Positions 36,860 through 47,465 of a DNA stretch of 64,000 nt are shown in pieces; position 1 is the stretch's first letter; the number at the start of each line of letters is the position of its first letter. The notes under the pieces are model-generated. The model did no database searches and was not told where the DNA came from. It saw only the letters and a list, made by a program, of their open reading frames with translations. The stretch spans positions 2,854,501-2,918,500 of the forward strand of contig NC_084845.1 of assembly GCF_033115175.1 (NCBI RefSeq), written 5' to 3'. The stretch comes from Lepus europaeus (Eukaryota > Chordata > Mammalia > Lagomorpha > Leporidae). The translations under genes were made by a program, and so were the position numbers.

Positions 36860-37305
36860 GAGGGCAGAGCTGTTAACGTTTGGGGATGCTGCGTCCCGTT
36901 CTCTGCACGGTGCGGTCCCATTTGTGTTTCTATCAGCAGCACACGAGGGTCCCCGTCTCCCCGCACCCACACCAGCGCCTCTGACCGTTCACCTCGCTGA
37001 CCAGCACCCGGCAGGTACGAGCTGATGGTTCACTGTGGGTCTGGTTTGCTTGTCCCTGGAGAGGAGTGGATCTGAGCCCCGTCTCAAGTACGTGGTCATG
37101 TGTGTGCATTCCTCGGGGGATACCTATGCATGTCCTTCGCCCATTTTTAAATTAGATTTTTTTTTTTTTTTGCTATTGAATTGGTTGAGTTCCTAATTAT
37201 ATAGTTTGGACACTGACATCTTACCAGAAATATTCTTTGCAAACATTGTGTCCCATGCTGCCTTTTCATTGTTGCTTGTTTCTTTTGCTGTGTGGAAGCA
37301 CTTGT
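36860..37305 (-). mobile_element. LINE-1 fragment, antisense
   Basis: Antisense L1 3'-ORF2 pattern: CCTTCGCCCATTTTTAAATT (37135), TTGAGTTCCTAATTATATAG, TTGCAAACATTGTGTCCCAT, CTTTTGCTGTGTGGAAGC. Confidence 0.75.
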
Positions 37306-37495
37306 TTTTGTAAATTTTTTTGTTTTCATTGCTTGAAAGGCAGGGACCTGCTATGGCCTGGGAAAGCAGCGGCCCCTGCACCCATGTGGGAGGCCTGGAA
37401 GAAGCTCCTGGCTTCTTCTCCCTGTTGTGGCCATTTGGGGGGTGAAAACCCCCCCTTCTAACTCTGCCTTCCAAATAAGTAAATCAATTTAAAAT
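37306..37495 (+). mobile_element. Rearranged SINE type A remnant
   Basis: A reverse tail piece (TTGAAAGGCAGGG, 37335) is joined to a plus-strand middle (TGCTATGGCCTGGGAAAGC) and tail. It looks like a deletion between inverted copies. Confidence 0.6.
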
Positions 37496-37690
37496 ATATA
37501 TGGAGAGAGAGAGACAAAGAGAGAAACAGATCTCCCATCTGCTGTTTCCCTCCCCAAATGCCTGCAACAGCCAGGGCTGGGCCGGGCTGAAGCCAGGAGC
37601 CTGGAGCTCCACCTGGGCCTCCCAGGTGGGTGGCGAGGGTCTGAATCCTCGGGCCGCCTTCTCCTGCCTCCCGTGGTGCAGAGGAGCCAG
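37496..37690 (-). mobile_element. SINE type A, head missing
   Basis: Reverse copy from GGAGAGAGAGAGACAAAGAG to about 37690. Confidence 0.65.
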
Positions 37691-37914
37691 GACTGGGCGT
37701 CCCGAGCTGCATCTTCACAGCCGGCCCAGAGCCCGCGGCAGCACCTCTGTGGTTCGGCACAGTCCCAGTTACTTTCACTTTCCTCGCTTCTGTTCTCGTG
37801 TCTCCGAGCTACAGGCTTTTTGCCACATCCAATTTCAACAGCTCAGACAGGGGAGCGTCCCCGAATCCAGATCGGCACTGTCCAACAGAAACACAATATT
37901 AAATTACATTTGCT
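37691..37914. other. Unassigned, with an old repeat remnant
   Basis: CACTGTCCAACAGAAACACA at 37876 resembles a widespread mammalian interspersed repeat whose name I cannot fix. It is cut by the next SINE. Confidence 0.35.
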
Positions 37915-38220
37915 GGGGCCGGCGCTGTGGCACAGCAGGTTACAGCCCTGGCCTGAAGCGCTGGCATCCCATATGGGTGCTGGTTCAAGCCCCGGCTGCT
38001 CCTCTTCCCATCCAGCTCTCTGCTGTGGCCTGGAACAGCAGAAGATGGCCCAAGTCCCTGGACCACTGCACCTGCGTGGGAGACCCAGAGGAAGCTCCTG
38101 GCTCCTGGCTTTGGATTGGCCCAGCTCTGGCCATTGCAGCCATCTGGGGAGTGAACCAGTGAATGGAATATCTCTCCCTCTCTATAACTCAGACTTCAAG
38201 TAAATAAATCTTAAAATATA
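37915..38220 (+). mobile_element. SINE type A
   Basis: Complete copy just upstream of RFPL4A. Tail CAAGTAAATAAATC. Confidence 0.92.
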
Positions 38221-38374
38221 TCTATCGGGAGTCTGGGGCCGTGAGCCGTTGATATCTGAGCGTAGGTGGTGTCTTCAGTACCTAGTACGAGTGATTGCCA
38301 GCATTAGGCCCACGCCATCTCTATTAGTCACTCAACTCGCACGCTCACACACCTGTCTTCCCTAGGCAGTGGCC
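38221..38374 (+). other. RFPL4A: 5' flank of RFPL4A coding exon 1
   Basis: Ends in a pyrimidine-rich acceptor shortly before the ATG. The promoter and first noncoding exon are not identifiable here and may lie left of the SINE at 37915. Confidence 0.45.
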
Positions 38375-38660
38375 ATGGCTGAACACTTTAAAGAGGCATG
38401 CAGGTGTTCTATCTGCTCCGGTCACCTCCAAAAGCCCGTGTATCTGAAGTGTGGTTACACCTGCTGCCTGCGCTGCACCGCCTCCCTGCAGAGGGAGCCC
38501 GACGGGGAGGGCCTCCTGTGCCCCGGCTGCTCTGTGGTCTCTCGGCAGCAGGACATCAAGCCTGCGTTCCAGCTGAGGAATCTGGTGGACGCCGTCAAGG
38601 AGCTGGAGCCCCATCTGAGCGCCGTTCTGTCCATGAACCCCAGGCTGCTCAAGTTCCAAG
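38375..38660 (+). CDS. RFPL4A: RFPL4A-like, coding exon 1 (RING-like domain)
   Basis: The exon begins at ATG 38375 (GGCCATGGC, strong Kozak), a few bases after a pyrimidine-rich acceptor ending at about 38369, so a 5' noncoding exon is likely. It encodes residues 1-95 and ends AAGTTCCAAG before a GTAAGG donor (phase 1). Residues 11-52 form a RING-like module: Cys11/14, 26, 31/34 and 49/52. The usual histidine position is Tyr28 (sequence LKCGYTCC), as I recall in human RFPL4A, so zinc-site geometry and ubiquitin-ligase activity are doubtful. Residues 60-90 (FQLRNLVDAVKELEPHL) are the short RFPL spacer. RFPL4 proteins are expressed in oocytes and early embryos, where mouse RFPL4 is reported to bind ubiquitin-proteasome components and cyclin B1. 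The full product is 281 residues, close to the human 287. Confidence 0.9.
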
Positions 38661-38822
38661 GTAAGGACTCTGCCACCCGGAGCCACGCAGGGCCCTGCAA
38701 AGGCAACGCGCAACCCACGTGGTCAACAGGGAAATTCTGTGCCTGAATTTCTTAGACCTCCTAAAGAAGCAACTGTTCCCAACTCTGAGAATGGAAACAA
38801 CCACCGAGAAAGGTTTATAAAA

Positions 38823-39140
38823 GGGGCCAGTGCTGTGTGCAGCTGGTTTAGCCATCGTCTGTGGCGCTGGCATCTCATGAGTGCTGGTTCGAGTCCCGGC
38901 TGCTCCAGCTCTCTGCTGTGGCCTGGAATAGCAGTGGAAGATGGCCCACGTCCTTGGGGCCCTGCACCCACGTGGGAGGCCCAGAGGAAGCTCCTGGCTC
39001 CTGGCTCTGGCCTGGCCCAGCCTTGGCTGCTGCAGCCACTTGCGGAGTGGAACAGTAGATGCAGAATCTTGCTCTCTTGCTCTGTGTGTCTCTGTAACTT
39101 TGCCTTTCAAATAAATAATAGAAATCTTTAAAAAAAAATG
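38823..39140 (+). mobile_element. SINE type A (RFPL4A intron)
   Basis: Head GGGGCCAGTGCTGTGTGCAG; lacks CACTTCCGATC in the body. Confidence 0.9.
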
Positions 39141-39161
39141 GTTATAAAAGTATAAAATTTA

Positions 39162-39509
39162 GGCTGGCGCCGCGGCTCACTAGGCTAATCCTCCGCCTTG
39201 CGGCGCCGGCACACCGGGTTCTAGTCCCGGTCGGGGTGCCAGATTCTGTCCCAGTTGCCCCTCTTCCAGGCCAGCTCTCTGCTGTGGCCAGGGAGTGCAG
39301 TGGAGGATGGCCCAAGTCCTTGGGCCCTGCACCCCATGGGAGACCAGGAGAAGCGCCTGGCTCCTGCCATCGGAACAGCGCGGTGCGCCGGCCACAGCGC
39401 GCCTACTGCGGCGGCCATTGGAGGGTGAACCAACGGCAAAGGAAGACCTTTCTCTCTGTCTCTCTCTCACTGTCCACTCTGCCTGTCAAAATTTAAAAAA
39501 AAAAAAAAG
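39162..39509 (+). mobile_element. SINE type B (RFPL4A intron)
   Basis: Full length, with the longer variant body (GCGCCTACTGCGGCGG). Perfect target-site duplication AGTATAAAATTTAGG. Confidence 0.97.
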
Positions 39510-39574
39510 TATAAAATTTAGGCCATGCCCTAGAGCTATTACACTCAATAAGGAAGCCACTGGTAACTAGCTGT

Positions 39575-39882
39575 TTTTTGTTTTGTTTTGTTTTAGATTT
39601 GAGAGAGAGGAGAGGGAGAAGGAGAGGCACAGAGAGAGAGAGAGAGGTCTTCCATCCGCTGGTTCACTCCCCAGATGGCCACAATGGCTGGAGCTGTGTC
39701 AATCTAAAACCAGGAGCTTCCTCCGGGTCTCCTATGCAGATGCAGGAGCCCAAGGACTTGGGCCATCTTCCACCGCCTTCCCAGAGAGCTGGATCGGAAG
39801 TGTAGCAGCCAGGACTCCAACCAGTGCCCATATGGGCACTGAAGGCGGTAGCTTTATTGGCTACGCCACAGCACCAGCCCCA
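39575..39882 (-). mobile_element. SINE type A (RFPL4A intron)
   Basis: Reverse copy bounded by the 16-base duplication TGGTAACTAGCTGTTT. Confidence 0.94.
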
Positions 39883-39899
39883 TGGTAACTAGCTGTTTA

Positions 39900-39940
39900 A
39901 ATGTGGCTGCTTACATATGTAAAGATATTTTGAATTCATG
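39900..39940. repeat. 41-bp sequence duplicated exactly at 45342
   Basis: AT-rich, beginning AATGTGGCTGC and ending GAATTCATG, with an internal ACATATGT palindrome. All 41 bases recur at 45342-45382. Confidence 0.97.
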
Positions 39941-41386
39941 AGAATTTTTTTAAATGCACTATTAAATTGTTGATTTTTTTCCTGTGTGATTGCATCCAGT
40001 TTTGAAATGAAATGTGGTTTGCAATGTGATTCTCAGACTCCAGCATCTACAAATTAGTTGAAATGCAGACCCTGTGCTGTGGCCCCCGGCTTCCTGAGAA
40101 ACTGGATTTCTGACCTTCAGTCGCCAGTGCTGCTGGTTCGTGAGCCACACACAGCAGTGACAGCCTGCAGCTGTAGCGACCCAGGAACCCGCCGTGTGGG
40201 AAGCCCCAGACAGGCTGACCATAGTGAGCAGGGCAAGGCTGGGGCAGCTGCCTGGGGCTGTCTGGTCAGCTCCTGTGGCCCAGTCCGGGTTCCAGGCCTT
40301 AGCCCCGAGGTGTGCATGTCTCTGAGCCAGAACAGGAGACGCGGTGCCCGAGTCCGTATCGCACCGAGTTACCCGTGAGCTCAGCTGCACAGGTGGAGCG
40401 CAGGTCAGGCCCCGGTTCCTGAACCAGGCCCCCGGAGCGTCCTGGCTCACTGCTCCCTGACCTGGCCGTGTGACCGGGGCCGGGGTGCTCTGCTGGGCGT
40501 TCAGTCTGCAGTGTCAGTGGGGAGAGGCGAGTCTGTGTTCTTCTTGTTCCATAAGCACCGGGGTTGGAATGACAACTCTGTCCGGATGCCTTTTGCTTGT
40601 CAGCTCTGCGGGAAGACTGAGAACGGCCTCTGAGCCGAGTCACGAGGGAGCCAGGAAAGGCACTGGCCCCGAGGTTTCTTGGAGAGGTGCCCACGGGCTC
40701 CAGACACGGGCACGTGCCACAGAGCACCCCCCGTCCCCGCCTGACAGCTGGGCTGGTTGGAGATGGCGCCACACGCCACAGCCGCTCTCCTGCAGGTCAC
40801 CTGCCCCTCAGCACTGCCTCGTGCCGGCTCTGGAGCAGCGGCTGCCCTGACGCCCAACGCACCTGCACCCAGGCCGGGGCGTCCTTCCCTCTCCCGAGTT
40901 TCCCAGCGCTCGCCTCACCCCTGGACTTCTGCAGTCTCTCTCCATCTTTTTATAGCACCAAGAGAGCAAACCCTGCCATGTGACTCCCTAGGCAACAAGA
41001 CGCAAGGGAAAGGGGACAAAGTGAAAGCAAACTCGAACGTCTACCACTGATCTGCACCCAGTAACCTGCACCATTCCATTGAGGAGACGCCTGTATCTTC
41101 ACAGACTGTGACGTGCTATATAGTGTTGAAAGTAAACACAGTCTTCCTATTTTGCGCTTCAAGAGAAGAAAAATCTTTACGCGATCCAATAATTGAAAGC
41201 AAGCAGCAGCCGTGTGAATCAGACTTGCAGCAGCTACAGCTCCTCGTTCTCTGTATGAGATGGGACACAGCGAGGGCCCAGGAGGCTTCCCTGGGCAGAT
41301 GCTCAGGGCAGAGAGGCAGAGGGGAAGGGGTGCGTTGTGAAGAGTCTAGAACGCGTCGGCTGAACTTCCGGTTTTCCTCTCCGCAG

Positions 41387-41946
41387 TGGATGTGACCTTG
41401 GACGAGGACACGGCCCACAAACGCCTGGTCATCTCTGAGGACCGGAAGACCGTCCACTGTGGGCTCTCCCCACTGACTCGGAGGGAGCGTCCCGAGAGAT
41501 TCGACTGTGCGTTGGGCATCCTGGGCTTCCCGGGGTTCAATTCTGGACGCCATTACTGGGAGGTGGACGTGGGCAGCAGCAGAGAATGGGACGTGGGGGT
41601 CTGCAGAGAGTCGGCGAAGCGCAAGGGGCTGGTCCTGCTGGCCTCGGACCACGGCTACTGGACCGTGGCTTTGAGAGAAGGCTGCTTCTTCGCCAGCACC
41701 ACATCACTCACGCCTCTCTCGGTGGGGTCCTCTTTACGACGACTGGGGATCTTCCTGGACATGGATAGCGGGGTGGTCTCCCTGTATAACGTTAGAGACG
41801 GGTCCCATATCTTCAGTTTCACCAAAATTCCCACTAAAGAACCACTGCGTCCATTTTTCGCCATCACAAATGCAGTCCGTGATGCTCAAGGCTTCCTGAG
41901 CATCTGTCCGGCGAGGGGGCCAGACCTTGTCAGTCCTCCACCCTAA
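41387..41946 (+). CDS. RFPL4A: RFPL4A-like, coding exon 2 (PRY/SPRY domain)
   Basis: The acceptor TTCCTCTCCGCAG ends at 41386 and the exon joins in frame (AAG TTC CAA G|TG GAT GTG). It encodes residues 96-281 with a TAA at 41944-41946. The PRY part covers about residues 97-135 (DVTLDEDTAHKRLVISED). The SPRY part has the hallmark motifs RHYWEVDVG (150-158), WDVGVC (163-168) and LGIFLD followed by LYN (215-230). SPRY domains bind protein partners; the partner here is unknown. There are no frameshifts or stops. The mammal-wide RFPL4A fold, the length and the location beside NLRP9 and EPN1 support orthology with RFPL4A rather than RFPL1-3 or RFPL4B. AATAAA signals at 41960 and 42124 give two possible 3' ends. 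EPN1 is transcribed towards it. Confidence 0.92.
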
Positions 41947-41959
41947 CTCGGGCAAAGTA

Positions 41960-42165
41960 AATAAAACTGCCGACAAAGACGTCTCCAGGGAGTTACTGTG
42001 TGGTCGTAACCGGAACGAGGGACGTTGATGCCAGGTGCACAGGTGGTACAAGAGCTAACCAGAAAACAGGTCAGTCTATGAGTCGGGAACACCATTACAC
42101 TGACTAGGTAACATCATATTTTAAATAAAGTGTTATACAGATTAGTTTTGCTTTGTGAAGTTGTT
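41960..42165 (+). terminator. RFPL4A: RFPL4A 3' UTR and poly-A signals
   Basis: AATAAA occurs 13 bases after the stop (41960-41965) and again at 42124-42129. The second is followed by a T/GT-rich stretch (42143-42170), the usual downstream element, so it looks the stronger site. Confidence 0.55.
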
Positions 42166-42169
42166 GTTA

Positions 42170-43059
42170 ACACGAAATAAGTTCAGATTTCATGGGCTCT
42201 ATGCATAGAGACACACAGCATCAACCCACCCCAGCCGGCCACCGCTGTCCCGTCTCCCCATCCTGGTCGTGGCGACTCTGCTGCTCCGTGGACCCGGGAG
42301 CCGGCACCTTCTCCTCTGTACTTGGTGCCCACCCCCAAATCCCGCGCCCTTCCCAGCGCGTCGGCTGACCTCACGCAAGGTGCTGTGCTCTCTAGGACCT
42401 GGGTTTATATTTTTTGAAATTTCGGCTCCATTCCACGATTTCCCCTTTGTTGTCTGAAAGATCTACTGACTTTTATAGGTAATAAAATAAAGTGTGAGTG
42501 TAACCAATAAATGACACCTAGAAAGACACACGTGTGTCTGTCCACTTTTACTCAGCATCTGAAAGGGTTCACCTCAGGACAGTGAACACTCCGCAGGACA
42601 AACACGCACGCACAACATCACTGATTTTTAAATTAAAACGCATATTCTGTTCTCACATCCCAACAGGATTCAATAGCAATAGCAAAAAGAACTCTCTCTA
42701 CTCTCGGCCTTTATTAGTGTGATCTGCTTACGCCCACATTTCGTGTTCTCTGCACTGATTTTATTTAGGAATTTTTAGCTCCTTGGCACAAGAGTTTAAT
42801 ATTTGTTCCAAGAGCCGGTGAGGTCCAGGCTGAATTTCTCCCCGGATGCTGCTGCTTCCCTTCGCGTCTGGGGCTCCAGCTACACGGACGTTGTAGCGCC
42901 GCCCTACAGACGCCTGCACGGTCCTGCGGCCTCCTCAACCGGCCTGAAAACTGTGCTGGACAAGCTTGACCGTCACAACCGCTTCCCAGCACCAGAGCCA
43001 GCGGAGGGCGTCAGTGACCGCGCCGGGCTCGCCGACCGGCACCACCGCCCATCTCTAGA
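42170..43059. other. Unique 3' flank of RFPL4A
   Basis: No exon or SINE recognised. Confidence 0.4.
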
Positions 43060-43206
43060 CGTCTCTCCAGCCCTTGAACACGGCCTCCACTGCCAGTCCC
43101 CCTGCCTTTCCAACCACCATCCTATGACTCTGACCTTTCTAGGTCACCTCGTAAAAATGCAATCGCACAGTACTTGTCTTCGTAATGGCTTCTTAGCAGA
43201 ACATCT
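43060..43206 (-). mobile_element. LINE-1 fragment, antisense, split by a SINE
   Basis: Antisense L1 3' region (CATCCTATGACTCTGACC, CGTAATGGCTTCTTAGCAGA). It resumes after the SINE at 43535-43565 (CTTCAAGATTCACCCGTG). Confidence 0.65.
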
Positions 43207-43534
43207 TGGCCAGCACCGCGGCTCAACAGGCTAATCCTCCACCTGCGGCGCCAGCACACCGGGTTCTAGTCCCGGTCAGGGTGCCGGATTCTGTCCCGGT
43301 TGCCCCTCTTCCAGGCCAGCTCTCTGCTATGGCCCGGGAAGGCAGTGGAGGATGGCCCAAGTGCTTGGGCCCTGCACCCGCATGGGAGACCAGGAGAAGC
43401 ACCTGGCTCCTGGCTTCGGATCGGCATGGTACGCCAGCTGTAGCGGCCATTGGAGGGTGAACCAATGGAAAAAGGAAGACCTTTCTCTCTGTCTCTCTCT
43501 CTCACTGTCCACTCTGCCTGTCAAAAAAAAAAAA
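43207..43534 (+). mobile_element. SINE type B
   Basis: Full length; AGAACATCTT on both sides. The host LINE-1 reads continuously when the SINE is ignored. Confidence 0.97.
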
Positions 43535-43565
43535 GAACATCTTCAAGATTCACCCGTGTTGACAG

Positions 43566-43747
43566 CTCAGACCACGGAGATACAAAGAATCACAGGAAAT
43601 TACTAGGAACACCACAGGCCAACAAACTGGATTCTCCAGAAGAAACTGATAAATTCCTAGACACACACAGTTTACCAAGAGTGAGTCATGAAGTAGAATA
43701 GAACAGACCAATAACGAGGAGACTGGATCAGTAATGAGAAATCTCCA
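43566..43747 (+). mobile_element. LINE-1 ORF2 fragment
   Basis: ACTGATAAATTCCTAGACAC and neighbours match mid-ORF2. It continues at 44099-44221 after the next SINE. Confidence 0.65.
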
Positions 43748-44098
43748 GGGGCCGGCGCTGTGGCGCAATGGGTTTATGCCCTGGCCTGAAGCGCCGGCAT
43801 CCCACATGGGTGCCAGTTCAAGACCCGGCTGCTCCTCTTCCATTCCAGCTCTCTGCTATGGCCTGGGAAAGCAGTAGAAGATGGTCCAAGTCCTTGGGCC
43901 CCTGCACCTGCGTGGGAGACCCGGAAGAAGCTCCTGGCTCCTGGCTTCAGATCAGTGCAGCTCCAGCCGTTGTGGCCATCTGGGGAGTGAACCAGCGGAT
44001 GGAAGACCTCGCTCTATGTCTGTCTGTCTCTCTCTCTCTCTCTGCCTCTCCTCTCTCTGTATAACTCTTTCAAGCAAAATAAATCCATCTTTTTGAAA
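43748..44098 (+). mobile_element. SINE type A
   Basis: Close to consensus head GGGGCCGGCGCTGTGGCGCA. Tail with (TCTG) and (TC) runs. Confidence 0.95.
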
Positions 44099-44221
44099 GC
44101 AAGCAAGCACAGAACTGGATGGCTTCATTTAAGATTCTACCAAACATTTAAAGGAGAATGAGTGTGATCTGACCTCAAACTCTTCCCAAACCTCAAGAGC
44201 GCATATGACCCTGATACTAAA
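44099..44221 (+). mobile_element. LINE-1 ORF2 fragment, continuation
   Basis: ATGGCTTCATTTAAGATTCT follows ORF2 order from the piece at 43566-43747. Confidence 0.6.
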
Positions 44222-44274
44222 GTCTCTCTAACTCTGCCTTTCAAATAAGCAAATAAATCTTTAAAAAACAAAAC
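44222..44274 (+). mobile_element. SINE type A tail only
   Basis: Extremely 5'-truncated copy: TCTCTAACTCTGCCTTTC then AAATAAGCAAATAAATC. Confidence 0.8.
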
Positions 44275-44469
44275 AACTCCACGGCATTGGCCTGAGCAAT
44301 GGTGTCACTGGGTTTGGCCCTGAAATACGGCGCTTCCCTAAGTCCCGCCGTCTGCAGCCACACGGACAGCGTGGAGGACACCACGCTGTGAGGTTGCTCA
44401 GACACAGACACAGCCGCACGATGTCACCCACCCAGCGTGACATGCTCGTCTGTTTTTTTTCCTCAAAAG
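44275..44469. other. Unassigned sequence
   Basis: Possibly the start of a diverged SINE. Not resolved. Confidence 0.25.
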
Positions 44470-44757
44470 CACTTTTTTTAAAGATTTATTTTATTTATTA
44501 GAGAGAGAGGTCTTCCATCTGCTGGTTCACTCCCCAGATGGCTGCAACGGCTGGAGCTGCACCGATCCCAAGCCAGGAGCTTCTTCCGGGTCTCCCACGT
44601 GGGTGCAGGGGCCCAAGGACTTGGGCCATCCTCCACTGCCTTCCAGGACACAGCAGAGCTGGATCGGAAGTGGAGCAGCTGGGACTCAAAACAGTGCCCA
44701 TATGGGATGCCGGCACTGCAGGTTGGGGCTTTAACCCACTGCACCACAGCGCCGTCC
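44470..44757 (-). mobile_element. SINE type A
   Basis: Reverse copy, head complement CACCACAGCGCCGTCCC. Confidence 0.93.
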
Positions 44758-45784
44758 CTCCCCCCCCAACATTCTGCATTCCACACACGTGAGTAGAGCC
44801 GTCCACCACCTAGCCATGAAGGGACACTCCGAGGGCTGTGCTGCTGGCTGTTCTGCTCATGTGAACATCGCAGGGCCACTTCCACAAGGGTCTGCAGCAC
44901 AGCCACACGGGGACAGCGCGTGGACAGAACACCGAAACGCGACACGTGGCCGTGGAGGCACTGCCATCACAGCTGGCTCGGACATCGATGGTGGCTCCAC
45001 TGGAAACTGCGAGTAGGGACGTTCTCCCCACTAAAGCGCCAGCTACCCAGACAAACTGCCCCACTCAACCCTTCTGGAAGCCTGGAATCCAACAAAAATT
45101 TTGCAGCGACCAGGGGACACTCGTGGAGAGTGCCACCAAGCGAGAGCTGGGGTGGGAGCTCACCCTCGGCCGCCCCCCCCCCCCCTGCCAGCGCCGCTGC
45201 CCAGGCCGGCGCGGAGCTCTGTCCTCGGGACGTCTGGCTTGGCGCTGCCCTGGGGCTCGCCGGCCGTGGGTCCTCACGGCTGTAGGGTGGGAGGTGGCAG
45301 AGCACAGGTCCAGGCAGACGTGTGGCCGCGCTGCCCGAGGGAATGTGGCTGCTTACATATGTAAAGATATTTTGAATTCATGGGACGGAGTGGATGGGAG
45401 GGAGAGGCGGGGGGCGATGAGGTCTGGGGAGCCCCCGGCGGCCTCCAGCCTGCGCGAAGAGCCAGCCGACCTGTGCTGAGTGCGAACTTTGGAGTTTGTG
45501 CGTTTAAGGGAATCGCCGTCAAGCCTTTGGCTGGACACGGAGCTGACGTCGGAGACATTTCAGCGGGAACTGGGATGAGAAAGAACCCGACCTTGACAAA
45601 GGCAGTTTCCAAAAGTTACAGCAGACAAACAGAAATCCCTCAAAACGCTGAAGACCTCAACCTTCCCGAGCCGCCAAAACCAACAAACACCCGTGGGAGG
45701 CGGGCAGTCTGCCTCCCAGTTGGCCACGCTGACCGTCCCTTGTTCTGGAGAAGTGACGAAGGCGCTGGATAGAAGACACGGAGA
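44758..45784. other. GC-rich unique sequence
   Basis: CpG-rich around 45120-45340 with a C14 run near 45172. Contains the second exact 41-bp copy at 45342. No exon recognised. Confidence 0.45.
45342..45382. repeat. 41-bp exact duplicate of 39900-39940
   Basis: An AT-rich island inside GC-rich flanks. Similarity stops abruptly at both ends. Confidence 0.97.
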
Positions 45785-46115
45785 GGCCGGCGCCGTGGCT
45801 CAACAGGCTAATCCTCCACCTGTGGCGCCGGCACACCGGGTTCTAGTCCCGGTCGGGGCACCGGATTCTGTCCCGGTTGCCCCTCTTCCAGGCCAGCTCT
45901 CTGCTGTGGCCCGGGAAGGCAGTGGAGGATGGCCCAAGTGCTTGGGCCCTGCACCCCATGGGAGACCAGGAGAAGCACTTGGCTCCTGGCTTCGGATCAG
46001 CGCGGTGCGCCGGCCACAGCGGCTATTGGAGGGTGAACCAACGGCAAAGGAAGACCTTTCTCTCTGTCTCTCTCACTGTCCACTCTACCTGTCAAAAATA
46101 AAAAAAAAAAGAAGA
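45785..46115 (+). mobile_element. SINE type B
   Basis: Full length, tail followed by (GAA)n. Duplication AGAAGACACGGAGAG is exact. Confidence 0.97.
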
Positions 46116-46126
46116 AGAAGAAGAAG

Positions 46127-46471
46127 ACACGGAGAGTGATCCTTCACGGAGGAGCCCAGACGTTGTTCTCGGTGCGGGCGGAGGCTGAGCGAGACCCCGT
46201 GCCCCGCACGGAGAGCCGGAGGCAGAGGCTGCTGGGAGGCGCCCGTTCCCGTGCTGGAGCACGAGGTGCAATGCCTCAAGGCCAAGCACTAGCGGCGAGC
46301 TTTGAAAGCCACTAGAGACCGGATCCAGTATAGTACAGTGTAACAGGCCGTAGTATCTGAAGTGTACGTTCGATGTATATAAATTGACGGATACAATTGT
46401 ATTTCTCGGGAGCAGCAGGATATTTTTGGATATATATGTGTATCTAATATATATAGCTTAGTGGGTAAATC
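46127..46471. other. Unassigned sequence
   Basis: GC-rich, becoming AT-rich with TATATA words near 46430. Confidence 0.35.
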
Positions 46472-46820
46472 TAATTTTTTTTAAAGATTTATTTATTTTA
46501 CTTGAAAGAGTTAGAGAGGAGGAGAGGCAGAGAGAGAGAGAGGGAGGGAAGGAGGGAGGGAGGTCTTCCATCCGCTGGTTCACTCCCCAATTGGCCACAA
46601 CAGCTGGAGCTGCACTGATCTGAAGCCAGGAGCCAGGAGCTTCTTCCAGGTCTCCCACGTGGGTGCAGGGGCCCAAGGGCTTGGGCCATCTTCTGCTGCT
46701 TTCCCAGGCCATAGCAGAGAGCTGGATCGGAAGCAGAGCAGCTGGGACTAGAACCAGTGCCCACATGGGATGCCAGCACTGCAGGCGGTGTTTTTTCCCA
46801 CTACGCCACATCGCTGGCCT
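46472..46820 (-). mobile_element. SINE type A
   Basis: Reverse, near-consensus copy; tail contains GGGAGGGAAGGAGGGAGG. Confidence 0.94.
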
Positions 46821-46879
46821 CAAATCTAACTAATTAACGTGCATTTTCCTGCACCGTTATTATTTTTGTGGTGGACAGT

Positions 46880-47227
46880 TTTCTTTTCTTTTTTTTTTTT
46901 TTTTTGACAGGCAGAGTGGACAGTGAGAGAGAGAGACAGAGAGAAAGGTCTTCCTTTTGCCGTTGGTTCACCCTCCAATGGCCGCCGCGGTAGCGCGCTG
47001 CGGCCGGCGCACCACGCTGTTCCGATGGCAGGAGCCAGGTGCTTCTCCTGGTCTCCCATGGGGTGCAGGACCCAAGGACCATCCTCCACTGCACTCCCTA
47101 GCCACAGCAGAGAGCTGGCCTGGAAGAGGGGCAACCGGGACAGGATCGGTGCCCCAACCGGGACTAGAACCCGGTGTGCCGGCGCCGCAAGGCGGAGGAT
47201 TAGCCTGTTGAGCCACGGCGCCGGCCT
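46880..47227 (-). mobile_element. SINE type B
   Basis: Reverse, full length. Exact duplication TGGTGGACAGTTTTCT. Confidence 0.97.
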
Positions 47228-47384
47228 GGTGGACAGTTTTCTGAGGACACTTAGGGTTGTTATTGGCAGCCGCTGTGGTCTGCAGTGGCTCACGTGGGCT
47301 GACGCTGCGGTCTGTCGCAGTTCTGTCTAGCCTCTGTCTCCTGAGCGTCCCCACCACCGCCCCAGCCCCCGAGGGCCGCCAGCC
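47228..47384. other. Unassigned sequence
   Basis: Nothing recognised between SINE remnants. Confidence 0.3.
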
Positions 47385-47465
47385 CTCTCTCTCTCTGTTT
47401 CTGCCTCTCTGTAACTCTGCCTTTCAAATAAATAAAATAAATCTTTAAATGAAAAAAAAAAAAAG
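47385..47465 (+). mobile_element. SINE type A tail only
   Basis: CTCTGTAACTCTGCCTTTC then AAATAAATAAAATAAATC and poly-A. 5'-truncated. Confidence 0.85.

Larger units (their letters stand above)
38661..41386 (+). other. RFPL4A: RFPL4A intron
   Basis: A 2.7-kb GT-AG intron. It holds a type A SINE (38823-39140), a type B SINE (39162-39509) and a minus type A SINE (39575-39882). About 1.4 kb of moderately GC-rich sequence from 39941 shows no recognisable coding exon. Position 39900-39940 is one of two exact 41-bp copies, the other at 45342. Confidence 0.85.
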
